Below are positions 34,301 to 46,717 of a DNA stretch of 64,000 bases, in pieces. Position 1 is the stretch's first letter, and every line of letters begins with the position of its first letter. The DNA comes from Rhizopus arrhizus (taxonomy: Eukaryota; Mucoromycota; Mucoromycetes; Mucorales; Rhizopodaceae), in NCBI GenBank assembly GCA_024220505.1, contig JAKZZE010000017.1, forward strand, positions 930,001 to 994,000. Direction: 5' to 3'. Below the pieces are notes generated by a model that made no database searches, had not been told where the DNA came from, and was given only the letters and a program-made list of their open reading frames with translations. The position numbers were made by a program, and so were the translations under genes.

Positions 34301-36320
34301 GGCTATGGCTACTCAAAATGTATTTGTGAACGTGTTCATACCCCAGTTGGATCTTTGCTCTGAAAAATTACCTGCCGGAGAGTTCAAGCTCTGCGATTGT
34401 GTCTTTCCACAAGTGCCCTCCGTCTTGACATCAGTAGGAAAACTGATGTTGTTTAATACACAAGTTATTACGCAAATAGCTCTTTTGGTTAACTCTGATG
34501 ATCACGAGGAATTGTGTGCGTTGAGTGTTGCCATATTAAGTGCTTTATCTTTGGAACCTGAAGCTAATCTTGATAATGCATGCTTCCCAAATCATGTCAA
34601 TTTGCCTATGGGTGGTATTGGCACTCAGCTTCCCAGCATTTTATTTGCGAGCAGTGAAGCCACTTCTATCATCCTTGGGTTCAGCGAGCGCTTAGAAATC
34701 GAAAGCACAGAAAGCATCACTTATGACAATTATAAATATGATATTAATACAATCCCATTCTGGCTTGCGGAAAAGACATTAGGATATGACTACAGCTATG
34801 AAGACGAAAGTGTTTTTGAACTTTTGCACAGCTCACTTTCAATACGTACCGCTATCTTGGATTTATTACTTATATGTATGCAAAAAGACAGACCATCCCC
34901 TACTTTAGCCGAATTTTTACTTGGATTTGATGTATTGGAAATTGCCTCCAAAGGCTCACAATACAGGTCTATCCCTGCATCATACGAACAACGCCCACAG
35001 CTGACCTGTATGTTTTCGATTTTGAATATGTTACGTGCTAGTAATGTTCAAGAATCGAAGAAAGATGGGGGTGTTTTCACTATTCAAGTACATCCTTTAT
35101 TGACTGAAAAGTGTTATCGTTTACTTTACTACCTTTGCTCTAAAGAATCTACTTCAACTGCTACGTTGTATTACTTGCGTACAAATGGAGACGACTTTTT
35201 GATTAATCAACTTCAAGCCATTTCACCTAGAATAGATAGCCACTTGATTGAATTGGAGCCGTGTTTTTCAGGCATCGTCAAATGTATGACAAAAGGTGAT
35301 GTTCCAACAGACTTTTTCACATTAAAATCTACTCTGGATCAACATACTTGGTTATTTAAATTAATCACATTGGAACTCCATACACGTAAAACGGCAGGCA
35401 CTACACCTTTGTTAAATCTACTTTATGGCTATACACATTCTCCTTCTAATTCCGCACTCGACCCAGAAAGTCAATTAAGCGAACAGATGCGTTCAATGCA
35501 TCTTCAAATGAATTCTGATTATCAGCAACCCAATTGGAACTTATTGGAAATCATCAATTCTTTAGAGCTCACCTGGGTAGACAATCAGCTCAATCCAAAC
35601 TTGTCAAATATTGCATATTTCAAGCACTTTGATTCCAAGAATTTTGAAATTGAAGACCCAATCAGCCAATGTAAATTATATGATATTCGAAATGTTTACA
35701 AGTTTCTTCGTTATTCACAAAAGCTGATGGCTTCAACAATGTCTGAAGAAGAGATTAAGACAGCAGAAGAAGAAATGGGAAGGATTTTGCAATCGTTGAT
35801 GGCTAAAAATAGAGACCGTCAGATTGCATTCAGCCGCCTGCGCTGTCTCCAGGCATGGAAGCAAATGGTTGAAATTACATTGTTTGATTGTTTGGATGTA
35901 TTTTCTTTTGATATACGTGAAAAGATTACCTACGATTTGCTTTCTATGATATGGACCAAGTTGGAGGAAGAAAACTATCAAGCCAAAGATATATTAAAGA
36001 GCTTGAGCGAACTTATCCTTTCTATATTGGCAAGATTGAAGAAAGACCAAAATTCATCTGATAATGCTCAATATGATTTACCTATTGAGAAACTTCGACA
36101 AACATTTATTGGTATTGTACAATTCATGTGTAAAAATTCAATTACAGTTGATATTCGCAATAATCTACACACCGCACTTGTTATTTTTATGCAGTATGCC
36201 TCTCGTTTTAATAAGAATGCTTCATTGAAATTGATTGACAGTATTGATAATGAATCACAACAAAAGCTGCTGAATATTATTAGCAAAATAACTTCAGATA
36301 CGGCAATTTGCTCATCATGA
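31363..36320 (+). CDS. NUP192: Inner-ring nucleoporin Nup192/Nup205
   Basis: Two exons, 31363-31543 and 31594-36320, give about 1635 residues, the family size. The start ATG is followed by AELRTLLNGICDARRAPSQA. After the 50-nt intron comes EVIFLSDQLDLEEYESSRLLLEG, the conserved N-terminal Nup192 signature. The rest is an all-helical solenoid. A polyglutamine run of about 22 residues (about 31992-32054, CAG/CAA codons) interrupts the N-terminal domain in a probable loop. Nup192 is a scaffold of the nuclear-pore inner ring, binding Nup53 and Nic96. The single early intron and the very long second exon are notable for this gene-dense block. Confidence 0.93.
31996..32054 (+). repeat. CAG/CAA polyglutamine tract in NUP192
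   Basis: A run of CAG and CAA codons, interrupted irregularly, encodes roughly 20 consecutive glutamines. The mixed codons would make it more stable than a pure CAG run. Confidence 0.85.
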
Positions 36321-36629
36321 AAAGAAAATGCTGTGTTGGGTAGCATTGTGGAATACAAACTGAAATAAATAACAAATATAAAATAAAAAGTATACAGAAT
36401 TTGATTTATACCTTTGCTTATAGAATTAAAACTTTTTATAAACTAAATATAAAATAGATCGATGTGTTGAAACTCGCAATAAGCTAACATTCATTAACCG
36501 GTGTATCTTACAAAAATATGTAAATTTCAAAGCCACAAGAAATGAATTCTCTCTGTATCACGGTACAGGAGTCCTTCGCTTTTTTTTTATTTTGTGCATA
36601 TACATGTGAATAGTAGCAAATTAGGGCAT

Positions 36630-37247
36630 ATGTCATCATTAGGAGAATCAGCATACAAACTTGCCAAAGAAGCAAAACGTACAGCCGATTTATTAGTTTC
36701 ACCATATAACGACGAACTGGTTCAGACGCTATGCAGGGAAATTCGTCTGCTTCATGGGAAAGCAAAAACAACTGTTGAGCGTATGAACACCAGCCCCAAC
36801 CCAGAAGTCCTTCGAGATCCCAGCAAAATATCTCAAGTAATGCTGTATCATTTAGCAATCAAAAGGAACAAGCGCGTTTTATTCGCTTATCACCGACAAC
36901 GCATCAATAAATTGAAAGAAATATATTGGGATGTAGGCCTACAATCAGACCACCAAAGGGAGATTGCGACAAGCTTGGGAACTACGGAGCACAAATTCCT
37001 TGAAGACTATATTGAACTAGTTAATACATACAAACAAGCTTTTCTAGACCTTGATTTGGGCGGTAATGGCGGTGTAGGTCTAGATCCTCCTAAAGATTTA
37101 TTTATCGAAGTTCGTGTACTTCGCGATGCGGGTGAGATCAGTACAGAATATGGCATCCTCAATTTAGTTAAAGGAAATCAGTTACACGTGCGTAGAACAG
37201 ATGTAGAATCGTTAATTAGAGCTGGATATTTACAACATGTCAAATAA
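36630..37247 (+). CDS. PSF1: GINS complex subunit Psf1
   Basis: A 205-residue intronless protein. The ATG at 36630 (MSSLGESAYKLAKEAKR) fits the family start; the same frame stays open upstream only from a GTG. Family features: LRDPSKISQVMLYHLAIKRNKRVLFAYHRQRINKLKEIYWD in the helical A domain, FLEDYIELVNTYKQAFLDLDLG, then the small B domain PPKDLFIEVRVLRDAGEI ... GNQLHVRRTDVESLIRAGYL. Psf1 with Sld5, Psf2 and Psf3 forms GINS, part of the CMG helicase. It lies 310 bp after NUP192 on the same strand and converges on the complex I gene with 68 bp between the stop codons. Confidence 0.95.
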   Translation: MSSLGESAYKLAKEAKRTADLLVSPYNDELVQTLCREIRLLHGKAKTTVERMNTSPNPEVLRDPSKISQVMLYHLAIKRNKRVLFAYHRQRINKLKEIYWDVGLQSDHQREIATSLGTTEHKFLEDYIELVNTYKQAFLDLDLGGNGGVGLDPPKDLFIEVRVLRDAGEISTEYGILNLVKGNQLHVRRTDVESLIRAGYLQHVK

Positions 37248-37315
37248 ATTAAAAGAAAATGTATTAAAAAACGTAATCTTCATAAATACATTTTTTTATT
37301 GTTTAGAAAGCAAAA

Positions 37316-37896
37316 TTATGCCTCTTCTGTCAACTTGTTTTGCTTAAAGAAGGACTTTGAGTGTTCTTTCTTTTCTTCTCTAGTTTTGTTGGCAAATTGT
37401 CCCTTCAATTGTCCTGAAGCTTCATATGTATACATGGTACCTCCAATGGCTGCACAACCAAGAGCCATTTTTCCAAAAGAATGAGCTATTAATTATAGAC
37501 TATCAGTAAATCCAAAATCTCTTGAAGAAATAGTATGTGGCTTAATATTATATGTCCTTACTTCTAACACCAGCTAAGAAACCAGCTGCACAACCACCAA
37601 TTGCTGCGTTAATGGCATCATCTTCTTTACGAATGTCCTTTGCTACACATTCACCGATAGTAAAGATACCACCCATAGCAGCTAAAAAATGCAATTAGTA
37701 AATTCTAATTAAATGCTCATTTTACAAGAATTTTACCGAAAAAAGCAATGGTTCCACCGGTTCTGGTAATAACACCTCGAGCACCTGTGTGATGCTTTTG
37801 AATGGTGTTTTGCATGGCGGATACAACAAGACCAATACCACCAGAAACAGCAGCAGTCTTTCCTGAGTCTAAGAGACAATCTTTAGATGCAGTCAT
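37316..37896 (-). CDS. Tim17-family complex I accessory subunit (NDUFA11/B14.7-like)
   Basis: Three exons separated by two short introns (around 37690-37740 and 37490-37560) encode about 155 residues. Tim17/22/23 signatures appear: AAVSGGIGLVVSAMQNTI, GARGVITRTGGTIAFFA, GGIFTIGECVAKDIRKEDD, NAAIGGCAAGFLAGV, LGCAAIGGTMYTYEASG. The combination of four glycine-rich helices with this order and the short Lys-rich tail fits NDUFA11 (fungal 21.3-kDa) in the inner mitochondrial membrane. A Tim17-type import protein is a less likely alternative. Confidence 0.82.
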
Positions 37897-38119
37897 TATG
37901 TAAAGAGTGGGGTTTAATTTGAAGAATTGTAAGATTGTCTTCTTGTTGAGGACGCCAAAAAAAAAACTTTAACTGTGGACCCCTTCAAAACATGTCGGAC
38001 ATTTAATCAAAAAAACGCTGTCTACGTCACTTATTAAGTTGATTTCTGAGAGGCGCAGGACAAACAGCAAAAAAAAAAAAAAAAGCTTTCTTTTTCTTTA
38101 ATACAATTGAATAAAAAAA

Positions 38120-41100
38120 ATGTCTGACGGTACGGATCAAAAATTCTTTCACTTAAAAATAGCAAATGAATTAATTTGTTTGAAAATAGACGTTGAGAAA
38201 GAAATTAAAGCTGCACAAGCAAAACGTAAAATGATTACTGAAGAAGACATTAGTCAAGCAGTTCTTCACAATGAGAAACATGCAAGTATGGCTGGTGTCT
38301 CATACGATACAGATTTTTACACAACCGATAAATACGAAGGATATACAACATCGTTACCTATTAATGATGACGATGAAAACGAAGACGAGCTTTATCAAGA
38401 AACCAATCGTCGATTAAACTCATACACAGCATCTAAAGAATTTTTAAGCGAGGCGGTGGAAGGAGCTGACTCTCACGATCCTTTTGCTGATTCCATGAGA
38501 GCACGTACTATAGCTGGAAGGCAAAATGAGTATCAACAACGAAGATTCAACCGTATGTTGTCACCCAGCCGTAAAGATGCCTTTGGGGAAGGAGGAGATG
38601 GTGAATCGCGATCGTATTCTGAAGTAGCTCGTGAAGCTGAACTCGAAAAGGAAGAACAAAGAGTACTTGCAATCATTGCCCAAAAGAAAAAGCAAGAAGC
38701 GGAAACTGGAGTAAAAGCTGAAGTTTCATCAGAAGCACCTAAAAAGAAGAGAAGATGGGATATGGCCACACCTGTTCAACAACCAGATGCCACACCTATC
38801 GTTAGTAGCTCAAAGCGTTCTCGTTGGGATGCAACACCTGCTAGACCCAATGATCTTGATGCAACACCCGTACGTAAATCAGAATGGGATGATGTTGAAG
38901 CTACACCACGCGGAACGACAAAACGCTCAAGATGGGATGCAACACCCGTCGCTGCCAATGTGAATATTGCTGCAACACCCGTAGGCAGTATGGGAATGAT
39001 GACACCGACACCAAGCCAAATGTATTTGACTCCTGAAGCTTCCAATGCACTGCGTTGGGAGCGAGAATTGGATGTTCGCAACCGTCCTTTATCTGATGAA
39101 GAATTGGATGCTATGTTTCCCACAACTGGCTATAAAATCTTGGAACCACCTGCTGGATATGAGCCTATTCGTACACCTGCTCGTAAATTGACAGCAACGC
39201 CTACACCTATGGGCGATAATGGATTTATCATGCAAGATGAAGTGCGAGCTCCTGTTGCTGCTGATCTTCCTCAAGAAATTCCTGGTGTAGGTACTCTTCC
39301 TTTTTTTAAGGAAGAAGATATGCAACACTTTGGTAAGCTTTTGGATGATAAAGATGAAGGCATCATGTCTGTTGAAGAGTTGAAGGAAAGAAAGATTATG
39401 CGTTTACTGCTAAAGATTAAGAATGGTACACCCCCTATGCGTAAAGGTGCTCTCCGTCATATTACTGATAAGGCTCGCGACTTCGGGCCTGGTCCACTTT
39501 TTAACCAGATTCTACCATTGCTGATGTCCCCTACCTTAGAGGACCAAGAGCGTCACTTGTTGGTCAAGGTTATTGACCGTATTTTGTATAAACTGGATGA
39601 CTTAGTTCGACCTTTTGTTCACAAGATCTTGGTTGTTATTGAACCTCTTTTGATTGATGAAGATTACTATGCACGTGTGGAAGGTCGTGAAATTATTTCA
39701 AATTTATCAAAGGCTGCTGGCCTTCCTACCATGATTACCACTATGCGTCCAGATATTGACCACGCTGATGAATATGTACGTAACACAACTGCTCGTGCGT
39801 TCTCTGTTGTTGCTTCTGCACTTGGTATTCCTGCACTGCTGCCTTTTTTAAAGGCTGTTTGTAGATCTAAAAAATCATGGCAAGCCCGTCATACTGGTAT
39901 TAAAATTGTCCAACAGACAGCCATATTAATGGGTTGTGCTGTCTTGCCTCACCTCAAAAACTTGGTTGAAGCCATTGGACACGGTTTAGAAGATGAACAA
40001 CAAAAGGTTCGTACGATCACTGCTTTGGCTATTGCTGCCTTGGCTGAAGCTGCCGCTCCTTACGGTATTGAATCCTTTGATTCAGTGCTTAAGCCCCTTT
40101 GGACTGGTATTCGTAAACATCGTGGTAAAGGTTTGGCCGCCTTCTTGAAAGCTATTGGCTATATCATTCCTTTGATGGATGATGAATATGCAAATTATTA
40201 TACCAAGGAAGTTATGGTTATTTTGATCCGTGAATTTCAATCTCCTGACGAAGAAATGAAGAAGATTGTTTTGAAGGTTGTGAAGCAATGTGCTGCTACA
40301 GATGGTGTGATGCCAAGCTACATTAAGGAAGAAATCTTGCCTGAATTTTTCAGACACTTCTGGGTTCGACGTATGGCACTTGATCGTCGTAACTATAAAC
40401 AAGTTGTTGAAACTACAGTTGAATTGGCCAACAAAGTGGGTGTTTCTGAAATTGCGACTCGTATTGTCAATGATTTGAAGGATGAAAGCGAACCTTATCG
40501 TAAAATGGTCATGGAAACTATTGAGAAAGTAGTTGCTAATTTGGGTGCTGCTGATATTGATCCTCGTTTAGAAGAGTTATTGATTGATGGTATTCTTTAT
40601 GCATTCCAGGAACAAACTGTAGAAGATGTGATCATGTTGAATGGTTTTGGTACCGTCGTAAATGCTCTTGGTATGCGTATCAAACCCTATCTCCAACAAA
40701 TTTGTTATACTATTTTATGGCGTTTGAATAATAAATCGGCTAAGGTACGTCAACAAGCCGCTGATTTGATTTCTCGCATTGCTGTTGTGATGAAGAGCTG
40801 TGGTGAAGAAAAGTTGATGAGCCAACTCGGGCAGATTCTTTATGAATACCTTGGTGAAGAATATCCTGAAGTATTAGGTTCTATTCTTGGTGCATTAAAG
40901 AGTATTGTCAATGTGATTGGTATGGCAAGTATGACACCTCCTATTAAAGATCTTTTGCCTCGTCTTACACCCATCTTGCGTAATCGACATGAAAAGGTGC
41001 AAGAAAACTGTATTGATCTTGTAGGTCGTATTGCTGATCGTGGTGCAGAATATGTATCTGCTCGTGAATGGATGCGTGTCTGTTTTGAGCTCCTTGATCT

Positions 41101-41874
41101 TTTAAAAGCGCACAAGAAAGGCATTCGTCGTGCATCTGTAAATACATTTGGTTATATTGCAAAGGCCATTGGCCCTCAAGATGTATTGGCTACGTTGTTA
41201 AATAACTTGAAAGTGCAGGAACGTCAAAACCGTGTGTGTACAACTGTTGCAATTGCTATCGTAGCCGAAACTTGTGCACCATTTACTGTTTTGCCTGCAT
41301 TGATGAATGAATACCGAGTACCTGAACTTAACGTTCAAAATGGTGTTTTGAAATCTTTGTCATTCATTTTTGAATATATAGGAGAAATGGGTAAAGATTA
41401 CATAAACGCTGTGGCGCCCCTTTTAGAAGATGCTTTAATGGATCGTGATCTTGTACACAGACAAACTGCATGTACTACGATCAAACATATGGCATTAGGA
41501 GTTATTGGTTTAGGATGTGAGGAGCCACTTCGTCATTTGCTCAACTATATTTGGCCTAATATTTTTGAAACAAGGTAAAAACAAATACTATTAGCTCATA
41601 CATAAAATTATTAACATCAATTATTAGTCCACATGTAATTAACGCTGTTATGGAATCGATAGAAGGACTTCGCGTTGCGCTTGGTCCCGCTACCATTTTA
41701 CAATACACATTACAGGGTTTATTCCATCCTGCCCGAAAAGTGCGTGAAGTTTACTGGAAGATTTATAACACACTGTATATTGGTAGTCAAGATGCCTTAG
41801 TGCCTTATTACCCTCGTTTGGAAAATGATGAGCGCAACTCTTACCAACGAACTGAATTGGACTACGTTCTCTAA
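38120..41874 (+). CDS. SF3B1: U2 snRNP splicing factor SF3B1 (Prp10/SAP155)
   Basis: About 1213 residues if a 60-nt first intron (38130-38189) is removed. That intron keeps the frame open, so unspliced reading adds 20 odd residues. Removal gives [17 protein letters not shown], closer to other family starts. The N-terminal part has repeated RWDATP/SRWDATP motifs, the U2AF-ligand (ULM) type tryptophan motifs, then [20 protein letters not shown]. The C-terminal part is the HEAT-repeat superhelix from about residue 430 ([17 protein letters not shown] ... [18 protein letters not shown]). The last intron is 41575-41627, before [16 protein letters not shown]. It binds the branch-point region in the U2 snRNP. 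Confidence 0.96.
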
Positions 41875-42622
41875 ACAGATAGCTGCTAAATGGTGTCCAT
41901 TTTTTTTATATATGAAATAAAAACCATACATTTGTGATTGCATTTACATACACTGTTTTCAAAAGCAGTTAGGCATTTCTCTACTTTCCAAGTTGTATTG
42001 TATACTTTGCTACCTGTATAGAATGGTCATCTGCATAATATCTACTCTCAAACTTTTTTTAAAAGAAATTCTCCATGGTCAACCATTAGTAAAAACAGAT
42101 GGTTACTTTAATCGAAAAGGCATACTAATAGAATATGCCAAGTCGAGTTTTTCTTCCAGCAAGTGATTCTCTTTTTTAAACAGCCAGAAGATCGCGCGAA
42201 TTTGAAGTTAAAATACTATGCTGCGCTACAAAATCAATTATTTTATATGATCAATTTGGCCAAATCAGTTTTGAAACCGTTAATTTTGGTTCTTAGAACG
42301 GGTAATTGCCCCTTTTTAATACAGTTCATTTTTTTCGCAAGTTTGGTAACATTTGGAAATAGTATATTTAAACATTTTCCTTTCATTTTACACTTGATCA
42401 TAAAGGGATTGTATTTTCTTTTTACAAAACGACATCTACAAAACATTATGCACCTACTGTGGTCATGCAAAATAAAATAAGTAAAATAAGCAAACTTGAG
42501 CATTTCGTCATAAATAATAAATATGGAATAACGCTGTCCAATATATAATTTTTATTCTTTTCTTTTGTATGTATGAATGTATGTGCGTGTAAAATCCAAA
42601 AAGTGGTAAAAGGTGGATCTGT
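41875..42622. other. Intergenic 3'-3' gap between SF3B1 and NDUFS2
   Basis: The two genes converge. About 750 bp without a recognised gene; the short open frames here have no family likeness. Confidence 0.5.
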
Positions 42623-44113
42623 TTATCGGTCAACTTCACCAAACACAATATCCTATAATATTAAAATTTAAATAAAGCAAATACAAAGCTAAAGTAAAGG
42701 TTCAGACTTACCATAGTACCAATGATAGTAACCATATCAGGAAGTAAGTGGTTACGAGACATGAAATCAGATCCTTGAAGATGTGTGAAACCAGGAGCTC
42801 TGATCTTACATCTGTAAGGTCTGTTAGAACCATCAGACACTAAGTAGACGCCAAATTCACCCTTTGGAGCTTCAATGACAGTATAAGTATCACCGGCAGG
42901 AACAGAGAAACCTTCAGAGTATAACTTGAAGTGGTGAATCAAAGCTTCCATGTTTTCCTTCATGGCAGCACGAGGAGGAGGGGTCACCTTCCAGTCATCT
43001 GTCTTGATGACACCCTCGGGCATTTTGTTGACACATTGGTTGATGATACGAAGAGATTGACGCATTTCTTCCATACGACAAAGGTAACGATCATAACAAT
43101 CACCATTTTGTCCAACGGGAACATCAAATTCAACTTGATCGTAGGCATCGTAGGGTGCAACCTTACGGATATCCCATTTGATACCAGAACCACGAACAAG
43201 GACACCAGAGAAACTCCAGTCCTGGGCTTCTTGTGCAGTGACGACACCTACATCACGAGTACGAACCTGCCAAATACGATTAGCAGATAAGAGTTCTTCA
43301 ACTTCGTCAATACGATCACCAAATTGCGCAGACCAATCATGGATATCTTCCAAAAGACCATGTGGGATATCCAAGGCAACACCACCGGGACGAACGTAAG
43401 CAGCATGCATACGAGCACCAGAGACACGTTCATAGAATTCCATCAATTTTTCACGTTCTTCAAACATCCACAAGAAGGGAGTTAAAGCACCTACATCCAT
43501 AGCGTGTGTCATGACAGCCATGATATGGTTCAAGATACGAGTGATTTCACCAAACATGGTACGAATATATTTGGCACGTTCGGGTACTTCAATATTCAAA
43601 AGCTTTTCAACGGCTAATGAATAAGCTTGTTCATTAGTCATCATTGAAACATAGTCGAGACGATCAAAATAAGGCAAAGCTTGGAGATATGTCTTATATT
43701 CAATCAACTTTTCAGTACCACGATGCAATAAACCGATATGAGGATCGGCACGAACAATTTCTTCACCGTTTAATTCGAGAATAAGACGAAGCACACCGTG
43801 TGCAGCTGGATGTTGAGGTCCAAAGTTGACAGTGAAGTTACGTAATCGACTTTCTTCTTCATCATGAGCAGCTAAAAAAAAAGGTAAATGTCAAGTGTTG
43901 AATGCGCATTACCAAGAACCTACATCCAAATGATTTGTCTTCAGTAATGGTAGTGCGTTGGAAGTCAAAAGTTTCTTCAGCGTTAGTTTTGGCAGCGGTT
44001 GCCATTGTACGTAAAGGCTTGTAATTCTTTAATTGCATTGTAGGTCGAAGGAAAGCTCTGTTAGGAGCTGCATTGACAAGTTTGCGTGCCCACATTCTGG
44101 TAGCGAATGACAT
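42623..44113 (-). CDS. NDUFS2: Mitochondrial complex I 49-kDa subunit NDUFS2
   Basis: Three exons (44113-43924, 43871-42712, 42652-42623) give 459 residues, matching the family length. The first exon is an Arg/Ala-rich mitochondrial presequence. Core motifs: [83 protein letters not shown] segment ([15 protein letters not shown]), and the tiny last exon DIVFGEVDR. It lies in the peripheral arm beside cluster N2 and lines the ubiquinone pocket. Without the last intron removed, the protein would read a wrong hydrophobic end. Confidence 0.97.
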
Positions 44114-46717
44114 TTTTGCTTATGCGTTCTAACAAGAGTGGGGAGTTGTTGTGTTGACTAAATGTCTTGTTGGTTAGTTATTGATGGAGTAAATCTACAA
44201 ATGATAATTACCCTTTTTGTGAAAAAAGCTGTGCAGTTTTACATACTTTCAAAGCACCAGGGCAAAATTTTATTTTAATGCCCGTCTTGTCAGTTCAAAA
44301 AGTATCTTACTCCGGGCAACACTTAAGTCACCACCAAGATGATGACGTAATATCGGCAGGCAAAATGAAGGACTAAGGCCTTCACTACAAGCGGGTGTCT
44401 TTTCAAAAGATGTCTTGGATGCTGTACACTATTTCCAGAAATCAAAGTCGCATTTTATATTTATAATACAATTTATATGCAATTGCGACAAGTCACGGCG
44501 ACTTTAATTTCTGGAAAGTGTATATACAGTAATTTTAGAGCAATATTGAGCAATATTGAGCAACATTTGCATGTCTTTTCCGAACTCGTTAATTTCATAT
44601 TTAGCAGTAATTCGTGTTTTATGATTTTGCATTTACCAACCTCTGACCATTCATAGCTGGATTTGGTCTACACTGCTTCAACTGCTAAATGACAACGAAA
44701 CAATGTTTAATAGATGACAATGATATTTTCTAATGTTCCTTATCTGGTAATTTATGGTCTGGGCATTGAGAAATATGCATAATGTCTGCTTCTCGGTTAA
44801 GCAATGAATAACCTATTTCTTTTTTCATGCTATCTTTCGCTTCAATGTAGAAAAAAATTAAGTTCATGTCAAATATTTGCTTGTAGTAAAAAATCACATG
44901 TGGCTATAGACTTGATTTTCTTGCTTGTATACGTTTTCTAGTCCTCTTTAGCAATTTGAATAATGCTCGTCTTATATATTTTACTGGTATCACGAATGGT
45001 TTTTTTGCTAAATCTCTTTATATTCTTTACATGTATAATAAAGCAGTAATATCTCAATCTAGCTTGGTGCAGGCTTTATAATATTTAAACTTATAGAAAT
45101 TGTTATATATCTCTTTTTAATTTGGACAAGCCTGCCTTTCCATATACAACGACTATCCTTTCATTCAAATTGAAATTTTCTCATTGAATATGTTATCTAT
45201 TCCATTGTGTCGTACTTTTCTTCCTGTTTTACTACTGGAGCTATGTACAAGCTTGAATAATGCTCCAGCCGTAGTCTTTTGCAAAACCATACTGCAGATG
45301 AGCTCAGACGTGCTCTTCTATTACTATACCAACAGCCTCATATTCCACAATGATTATATACTTTGCTAAAGTCAAACAATTCACAAAACATTAACTCTAG
45401 AGAATAAATAAGTTCCCGTGTAGTTTCCAAGTTTGTCATGTAAATCAAACAGTCTTTCGATACAGGCTTTGATCGATAGGGGCGAAAGAAATTGGGATTT
45501 GCGGTGTTGTATACTTCCTGAGCTTCTACTACATGCTCTTGCTATAGGCTATGTTTTATAGTTCGAGCAAACCTGCATCTGATTCTATCAAATGTGATCA
45601 TTATATCTAATAAATTAATAGCCCATTATATATATTTTGCACTTACTAATTTGGTAGAATGTGTCTTAGCCTTGTGTTTATTGTTTAACCCATTGGGTGG
45701 AGCGTTGATCATTACAAATATATCTCGAGGACTAAATTATGTCAGATAGCATTATCAATAAGCAATATTTAGAACATGAATACATGGACCAATGCTGACA
45801 GTTCCTCCTATATCACAGATTCTTATGGGTTCTCCATACAAAATATACAATTTTTTTCAGCTCAATAAACTAATAAAGATCGATGGTATCTTTTTTTCTT
45901 TATCATCTTTAGGTGTTATCCCTATTATAACAAGTCATCATATAAGTCGCCATACAAGCTATGGTTTGGAGCATTTTTAGATACCAAAACGATTATCCCT
46001 AAAAATCATCGAAACCATATGATAATCAATTTTTAATCTACAGTCCCACTAGCTACTACATATAATACAGCCTATGGTATTGAATAGTAAGGCATGTAGA
46101 AACTTCAGTGTTGATGTACTACTGTTACGTATGAACCATTTCTTTGTACATAATTTAAGTCAAAAACACTTTCTAGATTTTTCCTTTAAAAATGTGATTA
46201 CAATGCAGATCCATAAAGTCTGTACACTAAATAATTTTAGTCTCTCTCTTTAAAGATCAACTTAAGTACAATATTCATTAGAAAAGTACGATCTGAGCTT
46301 AATCTTTGTAAGTTGATGCCATCTTTATCAATTTGACATCGAGTTGATGTTTGGCGGTAATTTACAAAGATTCTTTTTAGCAAATCATAAATGCGCTCAT
46401 ATCTACTTAATGAAATGTGAAGCGCACATAATAAAGATTATTATTAGTACCAGATGGTTGTAGTACCATACAAACTACATTATGCTAAAAAAAAATTAAG
46501 GCAACGCACATATAAGCACCATGTACTACTGATATTCATCTTTAATTTTACTTTAGTTTGTTTTTATTAAATACACGATATAAATATATTACAAAGGAAA
46601 GTCCATCGGTTTTTAGTAAAGGAAAAATAAAATAAAAAACGAAAGAGAAGAAAAAGTGCATTTTAAATAGATTAAAAAGTGCTTGTTCATTGAACGTATC
46701 TCTTCTTTGCAAAATGC
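44114..46717. other. 2.6-kb gene-free AT-rich stretch
   Basis: No gene, tRNA or 5S rRNA was recognised. It contains one MITE-like palindrome (separate entry) and a small direct repeat (GAGCAATATT twice, about 44537-44556). Short frames such as 45184-45369 have no family resemblance. Confidence 0.5.
44427..44523. mobile_element. MITE-like element with about 25-bp imperfect terminal inverted repeats
   Basis: The left end reads CACTATTTCCAGAAATCAAAGTCGC. The reverse complement of the right end reads CACTTTCCAGAAATTAAAGTCGC. The two are near identical apart from one indel and one substitution. About 45 bp of AT-rich spacer lies between. Both ends abut TA dinucleotides, the target preference of Tc1/mariner transposases. 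No coding capacity. Confidence 0.55.

Noticed and set aside
34199..36320. Minus-strand ORFs within the NUP192 gene
   Set aside because: They are reverse-strand shadows of a continuous, conserved coding exon.
42163..42480. Hydrophobic 105-codon ORF downstream of SF3B1
   Set aside because: It lies in a short convergent intergenic gap, has no family resemblance, and is composed of AT-rich codons typical of non-coding DNA here.
45184..45980. Short ORFs in the 2.6-kb gap before the acyl-CoA oxidase gene
   Set aside because: No family likeness, no splice consensus joining them, and no transcript signals; treated as chance frames.
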